Source of the DNA: Sipunculus nudus
Lineage: Eukaryota; Annelida; Sipuncula; Golfingiida; Sipunculidae
Length of the DNA stretch: 64,000 nt
Direction: 5' to 3'
NCBI GenBank assembly: GCA_026874595.1
Contig: CM049312.1
Span: 47,929,429-47,993,428 of the forward strand
The position numbers and the translations under genes were made by a program. Shown here in pieces: positions 50,041 to 60,284 of this stretch. The notes below the pieces were generated by a model, which did no database searches, was not told where the DNA came from, and saw only the letters and a program-made list of their open reading frames with translations. Every line of letters begins with the position of its first letter. The first letter of the stretch is position 1.

Positions 50041-52073
50041 TTTATGAAACACTTCAAGAAATTAAACGAGCCCTTGACAGCTCATAATACTGAGACAAAT
50101 CAATCATTTGACCCCAGAGAAATAAACCACTCAATAAACGAATTTATAAATAATGATACTACTGAAGAACTGCAACCATTAATCAGAAAATTAAAAAAAA
50201 ATAAAGCATGCGGTATTGATAACATAACGAATGAGTTCATTAAAAATTGCCCAAAGGAAATGTTAGAACTAATCGTAAAATTTTTTAACATTTTGTACTC
50301 CACAGTGGAAGAATTCCATCTGATTGGTGTGTTGGCATCATACAACCAATATATAAGAATAAAGGCTCAGTGAGTGATCCTGATAATTACCGTGGTATTA
50401 CATTACTTAGCTGTCTAGGATAACTATTCACTACCACATTAAATGCAAGACTAACAAATTATATATACGCCTGTGGAATACTTGGAGATGAGCAAGCAGG
50501 ATTTAGAGAAGGATACTCAATTCTTGACCATATTTTTGTCCTACATTCCCTAATTGAATTGTACATACAAAATAAAAAAAGATTGTATTGTTCATTTGTA
50601 GATTATAAAAAAGCTTTTGATTTAATCGACAGATCATCACTTTGGAGTAAACTCATTAGCAATGGCATAAACAGCAAAGTCATAACTGTTATATACAATA
50701 TGTATAATAATGCAAAATCTTGTGTAAAAAATGGGAAAATGTTGTCAGACTTCTTCACATGTAATATTGGTGTGCTTCAAGGTGAAAATTTATCACCAAA
50801 ACTCTTTGCTATATATCTAAATGACTTTGAGTATTCCATTAAAAACAGTTATAGAGGCCTAGTATTTGCAGCAGACAAAATTAGAAATAGACTCAGAGAT
50901 GATGACATAGAAATTTTTCTTAGAATGTATGTATTACTATATGCAGATGACACTGTAGTCATGGCTGAGACAGCAGAAGAACTACAGGCTGCATTGACTG
51001 GGGTACACAATTATTGTAAAAAATGGTTACTAACAGTAAATACTAGTAAAACTAAAGTGGTCATCTTCTCAAAAGGTAAAGTAAGATCTCATCCAGCATT
51101 CTACTTTGGAGACGACACACTTGAGGTAGTGGATGACTATACCTATCTAGGTATCACATTTAATTTCAGTGGTATGTTCCACAAAGCACTGAGTAAACAG
51201 GTCAGCAAAGCTAAATTAGCCATGTACAGCTTAAAAACAAAAGCTCAAAAACTTCAATTGCCAGTTGATATTATTTGTGAATTATTTGATGCAATGATGA
51301 TACCAATACTATTATATGGTTCTGAAATTTGGGGGTCCCAGAATCTGGACCACATTAAAATGTTTGAAAAAAGGTTTCTTAAAAGTGTACTTAGGGTAAA
51401 TAAGAGCACAGCAAACTGCATGGTATTTGGGGAACTAGGTAGAACTCCTATTGACAATCTTATTGAAAGAAGAATGATCAACTATTGGATAAGATTAATT
51501 GGAGGAAATCAGCACAAATTGTCATTTATCATGTTTAGTCTTCAGAAAAAACTCTATGACAGCAATGAATTTAAACCAGTATGGGCATCAAAGATCAAAA
51601 GTATTCTCGATAGATGTGGATACTCATACATGTGGAACACCGGTCATGATGTTAACAAGAAATGGTTACAAATGAGCATAGAGCTCAGACTTAATGATAT
51701 CTGTAAGCAAAATTGGCATAATGAATTGGCAGAAAACAAACTGTGCCACAGTTACAGGATAATTAAGCAGGACTTTGGCTTTAAAAAGTATTTAAATACA
51801 CTTAACCTCTCAGAGAGAAATGCCATGATTAAATTTCGGTGTGCAAATCACAAACTTCCATCTCATATTAGTCTTTTTAAACAAAAAAAACATTCTAGTC
51901 TATGCACATTATGTAATCTAAATGCCCACGGTGATGAGTTTCATTATTTGTTTGAATGTACTGCCTTCAAGACGGAAAGATCCCGCCTAATACCAAAGTT
52001 TTACCTGACTAGACCAAACACCTTAAAAATGCATCTATTGTTCAATACTGAGGATTACAACTATCAAACTTAG
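50041..52073 (+). pseudogene. LINE reverse transcriptase, one frameshift and one stop
   Basis: RNA-directed DNA polymerase of the LINE. The N-terminal part (50044-50310) contains LKKNKACGIDNITNEF. A frameshift near 50310 is followed by [11 protein letters not shown] in another frame, then an in-frame TAA at about 50420. From 50559 a 504-codon open frame runs to 52073. It includes motif A (FVDYKKAFD, both Asp present), motif B-like GVLQGENLSPKLFA, and catalytic YADD at 50940-50951. The C-terminus carries a C-x2-C-x9-H-x4-C zinc-binding motif (CTLCNLNAHGDEFHYLFEC). The long intact frame suggests fairly recent insertion. Antisense ORFs opposite it are shadows. Confidence 0.9.
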
Positions 52074-52405
52074 CTAAATTTGCAAAGAAAATCATGTCAG
52101 CATTAAATTAAAAATATTACTGCACTTGATACACCCAGGGAACATCCTATATATACACATTACAAATAATTATTTTACCATCTTAGTGTCAGTATTATTT
52201 TCAGATAGGTGTTCCTATCTTTATGCGGATATTAGTATATTGGTATGTTGCATATTATCTTCTTTTTATACTTAGGTTAGAAATATGTGCTTTTGTTGTA
52301 TATTGATTGTTATTGGTCATTCGATGACTATGTAAAATTTGTTTTATATCACATGTGATCTTGCCATGTAAGAATTTCTTTATAATGTATTGCATGACTC
52401 TGTAT

Positions 52406-52450
52406 ACCCCGAAAGGGGTCATTCTGAGTTGAATAAACTTCTAAACTTCA
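52406..52450 (+). promoter_or_regulatory. LINE 3' end: GAAA-loop hairpin, polyadenylation signal, TAAACTTC repeats
   Basis: ACCCC-GAAA-GGGGT (52406-52419) forms a 5-bp stem with a GNRA-type loop. AATAAA follows at 52432, then TAAACTTC twice. Such 3' hairpins serve as template recognition sites in several LINE families. The role here is inferred from position. Confidence 0.6.
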
Positions 52451-54299
52451 CCACCAGGGTTTTAATGATTAAAGTGCACATTTAATTGTGTCCACAAAGT
52501 GGTGTATTGCTATGAAAGTGTGGATGTTCATCAGATAAGTAATTCCTTACTTGAGAAGAGTAAAAACTTCACCAGGTGTGAAATTGACTATTAATTCCAG
52601 TAATAAATTATAGCTTAGATTGTAATTAGCATTATGATATTGTTTGTCCCTCATTCAACCAACAGTGTTGATACCTTATTTGAAAGATGTTTTTATTTTA
52701 CCAAATTTACTGAATCTTATTTTATTTCGGCGAATAAGATTAAGCATGTACTGAAAACTCAAATGTGCAAAACTTTTTAATAGCAATTCCAGGAATAATC
52801 TTGTAGATGCCATGTTGTGGCATTATTTTCTTTTAAATTCAGTTTAAACATTTGTGATTTAAAAATAATAAAAATATATGTGTATGCATAATATGACCCA
52901 ATATGAACTACATGTAGCACTCTAGATATATAATGATTGCAACTTAGAATTCTAATATTTTAACTTATATTTTCAGTGTTTTTTAATACAAATTTATAAA
53001 ACTTGTAAATAAAAAAAAATTAATCAGATAAAAACTATTTTAATTGAAAAAGTGGATATGCTTAAATAATAGGCTTATATATAAACTTAAATGCATTATT
53101 CCCTTGAAAGTGAAATAAAGGTATTTGTCCATTCTGTCCATTGGCCTGGCCATCTGTAAATTTTTCATATGCATCACAGTATCTCAAAACTTCTACTGTT
53201 TTTCTTCATGACAGTCTTGTTGGAGTATTAGTTGCAATCATATATTTAGAACTTTACTATAACCAAATTAGGAGGGCCTCTTTCCTCTTAGCTTCTCATA
53301 TGCTTATATAAATGAAAAACATTAAAATAGAATATTTTGTATTTACAAAAATTTCAAACTTAAGCTGAGCGCCGTGACCCTTGGGTCCCTTGATTAAAAT
53401 TCAGAATTATGATCAGTCACATGTGAACTGTTGCGCCCTCATGTTTGGTTGACCTCTGACCTTTCCTCTCTGCCTAGCATCCATTTGTGTGTCTGTTTCC
53501 ACACATAAACCCACATATCTCGGGAACTGTTAGACCAATCATGCTAAAATTTTTGCACAAATGTAGCCCTTTGATAGCTTTATAATATACACTAAAAATG
53601 GTGGTGCCACCTGCAACCATTTTTTGTACAGCGTTCACCTGTTCATGTGCCTTGGAATAAAATCACTCATATCTCAGCAGTGGTTTGACTTTTCCACCTG
53701 AAATTTTGCAGGTTTATACATCCTGGACAGCATTCTTGATTTTATGACAGGTGGTGCCACCTACATTCAGGTTTACTCTGCAGACATCCAAGCTCATATC
53801 TCTGGAACTGCTTGACCGATTGGGCCAAAATTTTGCATGTGTTCAGATCTCACATAGCTCTTCATTATAGGCAAAACTGATGGCGCCACCTGCAACCATT
53901 TATGCATAGCATCCATCTGTTCATCTGCCTTTGGATAAAATCACTCATATCTCAGCAGTGGTTTGACTTTTCCACCTGAAATTTTGCAGGTTTATATATC
54001 TTGGACAATTTCCTCAATTTTATGACAGGTGGCACCACCTACATTCACATATACACCGCAGACATCCATGCTATTATGCAACACACCTCACTCTGTTCCC
54101 CTTGCCACTTAATCCATACCTCACTTTACCCTTCCCACCCTGATTTCTGCGGATACACATAGTCCCTTGTCGACTACCCATATTCTAGTTTTAAAATGTC
54201 CTAGTCTGAAAATTGCAGGTCAAAAAATGTCCATTTTGCTATAATAATAATGACTGAGGTAGATATGCAGGACTTAAGAGGATCAATATTAAATTTTAA

Positions 54300-55547
54300 C
54301 TCTTTACTGTTTGTATTTGGTTGTCACAAAACACCCCCTTACTGTTCAGATTAATTTTAGGTTTCTCACACTTTGAATTTTCACACACTGTACATTTATA
54401 TTATGACAGATAACTTTATCAGTTTTGGTATATATTCCTTATGAAATTTTCGACACATTTTACAGAGATACCAAGCAAGAGGTTAATGTCTTAATCAATC
54501 ATAAATTTCACATATATCTAATAATAGTGCCAGGTAAATCTGGGGAAATTCAGGTAAGTATAGTGTCTATGTTGTTTTAGCATATTTGTACATGAATGCC
54601 TGCAGTATATCCCAGTGGAGACACTGTAGAATTTAGGACCAATAAGGGAATTATCATCCGCCGGTACCAGGTGTATTGTCATGGAAGATCTAGGTAAAAC
54701 AGGTAAATGAAATATGATTAAGATTATTAATGTTATGTAGGTGTGGAGTGCTGAAATAAATTAGACAAAACCATATATGATTTGTTCCAAGAAATGTATA
54801 AAAATAATAATTGTATATTTAACATGAAATATTATGTTGATTTCAAATAAGAACCAAATTGCCACATCCCACCTGTTCAGGTATGGAAAACTAATTAAAA
54901 CCAGGTGAACTTCAAAGAAAAGTGAAAAAAAAAATATTCACAGATTTACTCATCAAATATGTATAAAATCAAAGGGAAAATCGCCAAAGTCTGACAGAAT
55001 GGTAAAATCAAACATTTCTACACGTTTTCCCCCTTTATAATGTTTACTTGAATCGTTTTTGTACTTCCGGTTAAGCGTATATCACTTTTATGTTGCCCGT
55101 GACAGAACATACAGGGAAATCCCCGTCGCATTGCATCATGGTTATCCAGTGTCAAAACGATGTCAGACGTCTTTTTTATCTTAAGACATAAGCAAATGTT
55201 CTCGAATTTGAGTAACTAAAGTTTATATAACATTATTTTATATTTATTTTGTTCAAAACATGTACTGAAAGTTGTCAAAGCACTATGTCTATCGAGCGGC
55301 AAGTCCGACGGCCGCCATCTTGAAAATTGATGACATCGCTCGTCCTTCATAACAGGCAACATAAACATAGAAAATGCCTTAAGGAATGAGAAATATACAC
55401 AATCTAAGTCCGAAATGATAATAATTTAGAGACCAAGCTAAAACCGGGAGTTCTTAGTGTCAAGTCTGAGGGCGTTTTGGTGCGTTACGAACAGATGAGG
55501 GGATGTCACGTGACGGGGCTTAGAATGCGCTGTCAAATGATAAAGAG
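54300..55547. mobile_element. TTAA-flanked MITE, piggyBac-like, 1,248 bp
   Basis: TTAA at 54296-54299 and at 55548-55551 flanks the element. Its ends are CTCTTTACTG and the inverse CTCTTTATCA, so at least seven bases are shared. The empty site AATTTTAAAAATAAACC, with a single TTAA, is present at 34797-34813 in another HL-III tail. TTAA duplication is characteristic of piggyBac (and some Kolobok) elements. No transposase is encoded. The right half carries CpG-rich, promoter-like motifs (see findings). Confidence 0.82.
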
Positions 55548-55749
55548 TTAAAAATAAACCTCCATTCATACTCCCAAACTTTGCACAGGTTCGCAATAGG
55601 CCTGTAGGCCTTGTTTAGTTTTTTGCATGTCTATCCATCTTCAATAGCTTTCTCATACACAAAACTTGTGGTGCCACCTACAATCATATTTATGTTGTGT
55701 ACATCCATACCATAAGGTTTGAATTGCCGTGCTAGTCTGTATATACGAG

Positions 55750-56068
55750 TAAGTGAAGTAGATATATGGTACCTTCATGTAGACTAGCTGGGGTTGTCAC
55801 TCTTGACACAAGCTTTCGGGGATGCAGCCCCCTTCTTTAGGTGTAACGCCAAGAAGTAATCCTCTGATCCCTTCGGCACATGGACTACAAGAACAATAGG
55901 CATTAAAAGACCATAGAGAACCAATCCTGTAAGCCAGTAACACCCACCAGGAAACTACTACCAAGCCTCATTTACACCTGAAGAAGGGGGCTGCACCCCT
56001 GAAAGCTTGTGTCAAGAGTGACAACACCAGCTAGTCTACATAAAGGTATCATATATCTACTTCACTTA
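55750..56068. repeat. Foldback repeat with hammerhead-like core in each arm
   Basis: Arms of about 97 bp (55750-55846 and 55972-56068) are inverted copies around a 125-bp centre. The right arm, plus strand, reads CTGAAGA (55978-55984), stem AGGGG/CCCCT (55985-55989, 55996-56000), then GAAA (56001-56004). CUGANGA-stem II-GAAA is the conserved core of hammerhead ribozymes, known in Penelope-like retroelements. The left arm's minus strand has CTAAAGA, one base off. Stem III is poorly formed as I read it. Confidence 0.6.
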
Positions 56069-56249
56069 CACATCCATGCCAGTATATCAGGAGTGACATT
56101 TATGTAATTACTGCTTGTACTCGGGTTCAAAATGTTTAGTACTTGCTTTTTACATGTACCTGTCACACATATACTTGAAAAGTAATCAAGTAATTTTTCA
56201 ATAATGGTCAAGCATGTTATCATTGAAGTATTATACCTGATGTATATTC

Positions 56250-56335
56250 CATTGCAGAGGATCGCATTTGGCCTGTAGGCCTTGTTTAGTCAAATTTAGC
56301 TGAGCACCAACACCCATAGGTCCCTTTTTGCAAAA
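56250..56335 (+). mobile_element. Adjacent HL-III and HL-II tails just before the exon
   Basis: GCAGAGGATCGCATTTGG with GGCCTGTAGGCC and TTGTTT (56255-56287) is an HL-III tail. TTTAGCTGAGCACC with ACCCATAGGTCCCTTT (56296-56328) is a decayed HL-II tail. They close the outermost elements of the intron about 80 bp upstream of the splice acceptor at 56411. The 56069-56250 stretch before them is alignable with 3840-4000. Confidence 0.6.
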
Positions 56336-56411
56336 CTCCCTTTAAATGAAAACAAAATATGAGCAATGATCTGGATAATGGTAATTCTTATTGTTTACAC
56401 TTGACTTGCAG

Positions 56412-56488
56412 GTTCGGACTTTGGCCCTGTCTGTACTGACTGCTCTTCTGGAGGGGTCCAAGGTCTATCTGGCTGCAGCTGATGACAG
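56412..56488 (+). CDS. HEATR6: HEATR6 internal exon (HEAT helix)
   Basis: This 77-bp exon starts in phase 0 with VRTLALSVLTALLEGSK and continues VYLAAADD, ending on a split codon (AG, phase 2). The acceptor is ACTTGCAG (ending 56411) and the donor GTATTT (56489). Spliced after KDTSPK it completes the HEAT helix SPKVRTLALSVL and the LLEGSK turn, both recognisable in HEATR6. It is too short for an ORF caller. The next exon is expected to encode the region after the AEDxSD-like segment. I did not find it before 64000, so the following intron exceeds 7.5 kb. Confidence 0.85.
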
Positions 56489-56739
56489 GTATTTATAATC
56501 TGATTATTCAAGATACACCTGCAGTCAACTTTGACACACAATTACTGATAAAAAAATCAGAATGATGAGATGTATTGGAGGTTCAAATTTGCTAAACTAT
56601 AAAGGATGATATTAAAGCAATATAGTTCAGCTGTCAATTGCAAACACCACTTTTTTGCACTTTTACATGTTTTTGAAATGGGAAACAGTCCCAGCATATT
56701 AAATTTCATGTATTTCATAATTCATGCATGAATGATTTT

Positions 56740-57355
56740 TAGCTCAGCTGACTATAAGTCATCTGAGCTATAGCGATGGCCATTGACTGTCCAGCTGTTC
56801 AACTGTCCTAATATTAACAAGGCATGTTTTGAAACTGTTGGACCTATGAATCCAAAATTCTACATTTGGTTAGATGTCCCCAAGTTCTCCTACCAAACCA
56901 AAAATGAAGTCACTGCCACTTAGTTCCTTCAAAATATTAAGAAAAAACTCCATTTTCAATCAAAAACCTATTGTTACACTTCAAAACATTAGATCAACAT
57001 TTTGTAAATTTTTTAAGTTATTAGCATAAATGAAAACAAGGGACCCATGGGTCACTGTGCTCAGCTGAAGTTGACCTTGAAGGTAAAAAAATCTTAAATA
57101 ATATCATTTGGAGATAAAGTCTAGGAGGGAAAGGTAATATAGGCCATGGCTGGTTGACATGATTGGTTTATATTGATAAGTAAAAAATTGTTTCAAATAA
57201 TATTTTGTGACCAAACCATGCATTTCCTAAAGTTAAAATTGAAGCATGTGAACAGTTTGTGACCATAAGATGAATATTAATACCATGATCATTGGTTGGC
57301 TTTTTGATAAACTGTTGACAGTTCAGTAGTTTACATATTTGATGAATTGGACCTA
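56740..57355 (+). mobile_element. HL-II head fragment meeting an inverted HL-II tail
   Basis: The head TAGCTCAGCTGACTATAAG (56740) leads into HL-II 5' sequence to about 57030 with internal loss. From 57035, AACAAGGGACCCATGGGTCAC...GCTCAGCTGAAGTTGACC is an HL-II-type tail in minus orientation, running to about 57350. The two fragments are head to tail on opposite strands, so neither is a complete element. 56489-56739 shows nothing recognisable. Confidence 0.55.
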
Positions 57356-59199
57356 TATTTAGCTCAGCTGACTATAAGTCATCTGAGCTATAGTCGTGGT
57401 CCATTGTCCGTCCTCCGTCCGTCTGTCTGTCCTTCCATCCATAGATGTGGCACGTTTTGAAACCGTAAGACCTAGGAATCCAAAATTCAGCATAATGTTA
57501 GATGTCCCAAAGATCTCCTACCAAGCCGAAAACTAGGTCATTGCGACTTCTTTCCTTTGAGAAATTAAGGAAAAACCTCAATTTTTAGCGAACCTGTGAG
57601 CTTATGCGATGATGTGGCGTCGTGTGTCGTGCGTCGTGCGTCATCTGTAAGTTAACCATAGCTATCTCAAAAACGGCAGGAGCTAGCATCACCAAATTTT
57701 TTGCAAATAATCAGTCATCCAAAAAACTATATCAGATTTTGTTTATTTTTTTTTAACTGCATTTTCTTAGATTTTAAAGGGAAAAAGCTAAAAAAGCTTT
57801 AAAAATCTTCTTCTCCGAAACTGTCCAGCCTAATTGTCCAATATTTCAAAGAAATGATCCCTGGAACAATCTTTCTCAAGTTTGTTCTAATGGTTCCAGT
57901 TTGGAGATTTTTTGCCGAGTTACAGGAGGTTGAACTTTGTTAACTGTGCAAAAAAGCATATAAAAATTTAAATCTCAGAAACAGCTGGAGCTATCATCAC
58001 CAAATTTTATGCCAATGTTGGTCACATATGTCATATCTTAAACTGAGGTATTGGTGGCGCCCCCTGCAACAGCCTTTTTTGTACGGGGTCATTAGTGCCT
58101 GTATCACACTGAGGGCTACAAAAAACTTCTTCTCTTAAACCATATGGCCAAAATGTTTAATATTGCACAGAAATGATCCGATCCTAGGGTAGTTCTTTCT
58201 GAAGTTTGTTCAAATGGTCTCTTTTCAGTGACTTTTGGCTAGGTTATGGGAAACTGAATTTAGTCATATGCCATAACAGCCCATTTTAGCTCAGTGGCTA
58301 CAAAGATCTTCTTCTCAAAAACCACTGGGCCAAATTCTTAAATCTCACACATTAATTATCCTCAGATGTTGATAAGTCAAGTTTGTTCAAATGATTTGGG
58401 TTCAGTGCTTTTTGGCTGAGTTACGGGAAGCTGAACTTATCCAGTTTGCTGTATCTTCCTATATGAGTTATAAACTTGCGAAACATTTTTCGACTGATGC
58501 AACGGAAGCCAGTTTGTTAAATATTTTACAAGAATAATCCCTACAACAATTCTTATAATAATTGTCATTAATGGTTCCACATGAATGATTTTTGGCTGAA
58601 CTATGGAGATTGAATTGAGTCATTTTACCATATATGTTAGCTGTGTGATGCTGTTACATCTAGCCTGGCACCAGTTTATCAGCATCTATTACATCATGCC
58701 ACTAGACATTTAGATTTCAGGTTATCTTTGGTTAATATTGACAAAAAAGTTTTTTTAAAAGCTTTTCAAAAATTTACATTTATGATTTAAGTTATTCATC
58801 ATACCATGTAATGTTACAATCATGGGTATTCAGCTCTCTGTGGCTTTATAAAGACAACTGTACATGGATTATTATTATTGGTATCCCTACTCAACTTAAT
58901 TCAAGAATTTGCCATCAATGATATATATCTGTATTTAAATTTTGCGTTCAGTATGCATCCGTAATAATTTTACATATATTCCTGATTTCTTTTTTTTATA
59001 AAAAGTCAGCTGAGAAGCATTTTGTATAAGGAAAATAAATTTCTCAGTTATTTCAAGTAGGGACCACTTTTGTGTACAGATGGCAGCACTTGGTTTACCA
59101 TTGACAGATGCCAGTGCCTTGATGTTGGCCATTAGCCAAGATGATGTCAGCTCTATAAATAGTTTTGGCACAATGCCAGGATTGGAAGAAGTGCAGCCA

Positions 59200-59430
59200 G
59201 GTATTGGTCAAGAGTTCACTCAGTGCAGCAGCTGCATTCTATTTATAGCTTTGGCAGACTGCTCACTGCATCATATTTGGCACCAAAGTTCAGCCTGAAT
59301 CTATTTATAGCTTTGGCAGACTGCCAACTGTGTCAGATTATGCAACAGGTCAAGAGTTCACTCAGTGCAGCCTGGTACAGGTCAAAAGTTCACTCAGTCT
59401 AGCCAGTGCAGGTCCAGAGTTCACTCAGTG
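59200..59430 (+). repeat. 32-bp DR2 minisatellite
   Basis: Perfect AGGTCA-NN-AGTTCA at 59347 and 59379, 32 bp apart, with one-mismatch versions near 59206 and 59410. Colinear with 44424-44650. Confidence 0.8.
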
Positions 59431-59711
59431 CAGTAGCTTGAGGCAGGAATTTGTCACAGGTCACTAGGGGGCAAATGCCTTACTCACCTAAGCCTTGTCA
59501 GCCCAGTGCATCAAACTCTGGGGAAGTTTGATGTATTGGACTTATACCTGTCTATGCGGCTTTGATGGTATTCTTATTTACAAGACAGGTGGTGCCACCT
59601 ACATTGACTTTTGCAGTGTATGCGCCTGCTTATTTCTACAGAGGAATTTGATACATCAGCCTAAAATTGGGTATGTTTATATATATCGGGTAGCTTTATA
59701 GTTTAGAAGAC

Positions 59712-60284
59712 TGGTGGTGCCACCTGCAACCATTTTTGCACAGCGTCCATCTGTTCATCGGCCTTGGGATAAAATTACTCATATCTGGGCAGTGGTTTGA
59801 CTTATCCACTGAAATTTTGCAGGTTTAATCATCCTTGACAACTTTCTTGTTTTATTACAGGTGGCACCACCTACATTCAAATTTACGCTGCAGACATCCA
59901 GGCTCATATCTCAGGAACCATTTGACCGATTTGGCAAAAATTTTGCTCACATAGCTCTTTATCATACGCAAAAATGGTGGACCAAATTGCCACCATTTTT
60001 GCACAGCGTCTGTCTGTTCTTGTGCCATGGGCTAAAATCACTCATATCTCAGTAGTGGTTTGACTTATCTGCCTAAAATTTTGCATGTTGATACATCTTG
60101 GACAGCTTTCTGGATTTTGTGGTAGGTGGCCCAACCTACATACACATTTTGGCTGCAGACATCCAGGCTATTATGCAACACACCTCACTATTTCCCCTTG
60201 CCACTCAATCCATGCCTCACTTCACCTTTCCTACTCTGACTTTGGTGGATAAACGTAGTCGCTTGTTGACTACCCATATTCTAG
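59712..60284 (+). mobile_element. HL-I 3' remnant
   Basis: Two array units (CACCTGCAACCATTTTTGCAC, CATCCAGGCTCATATCTC) precede an HL-I tail: GTGGATAAACGTAGTCGC, a decayed GTAGTCG/CGACTAC hairpin and CTAG at 60281-60284. No TATCCGCC head is present. Confidence 0.65.

Larger units (their letters stand above)
49433..52450 (+). mobile_element. Degraded APE-type LINE (non-LTR retrotransposon)
   Basis: In order, the element has a remnant endonuclease (49433-49676), a linker with the KPWF-type motif (49764-49775), a reverse transcriptase (about 50041-52073) and a 3' UTR ending in a hairpin, AATAAA and two copies of TAAACTTC. It lies inside the outer HL-II element. The 5' end is truncated and sequence between endonuclease and linker is shortened. 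The clade was not determined; it resembles the jockey/CR1-like group of animal LINEs. The 300 bases before it include a poly-C run near 49320. Confidence 0.85.
45232..53392 (+). mobile_element. Outer HL-II element holding a second HL-II and a LINE
   Basis: The head TTAGCTCAGATGAC (45231) is slightly decayed and lacks part of its hairpin. Its body runs to 46230, resumes at 48821 (TAAGTTATGGGCCCAAAC) and ends at AGCTGAGC (53363-53370), GACCCTTGGGTC and CCTTGATT. It contains the 46231-48820 HL-II copy and the LINE. 52451-53350 includes a copy of the 1-262 repeat and otherwise unassigned AT-rich sequence. Confidence 0.65.
45122..54188 (+). mobile_element. HL-I element split by an 8.2-kb HL-II insertion
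   Basis: The 5' STIR TGTATCCGCC (45123-45132) is in the hairpin with GTTTTGCGAATA. HL-I head sequence runs to CCACTGGGCAGAATTTT (45230) and resumes at 53393 as ATTCAGAATTATGATCAG and GTCACATGTGAACTG. This matches the uninterrupted 17740-17800. The tail has TGCGGATACA (54148-54157), a decayed GTAGTCG hairpin and CTAG (54185-54188). The net element is about 0.9 kb with a short array. Confidence 0.7.
43294..55614 (+). mobile_element. HL-III element expanded to 12.3 kb by nested insertions
   Basis: The head TTAGCGAACCTGTGAGC has STIR GCGAACCTGTG at 43296-43306. The tail has CACAGGTTCGC (55584-55594), hairpin AGGCCT-GT-AGGCCT (55598-55611) and TGTTT. Its own sequence is 43294-45121, 54189-54299 and 55548-55614. 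The rest is an HL-I element (45122-54188, itself filled) and a TTAA-flanked MITE (54300-55547). The same 3' interior is uninterrupted at 34695-34835, which supplies empty-site evidence for both. Confidence 0.72.
5835..56411 (+). other. HEATR6: Giant HEATR6 intron, 50,577 bp, packed with nested repeats
   Basis: The intron begins GTAATC after codon KDTSPK and ends CACTTGACTTGCAG before VRTLALSVL. Both exon edges are phase 0, and the HEAT repeat reads through the join, so no exon is missing between them. Almost all of its length is accounted for by the HL elements, arrays and other insertions listed separately. 5835-6090 shows nothing recognisable. Confidence 0.8.

Noticed and set aside
51254-51481. 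Antisense ORFs opposite the LINE polymerase (also 50100-50345)
   Set aside because: They mirror the coding strand of the reverse transcriptase and have no independent support.
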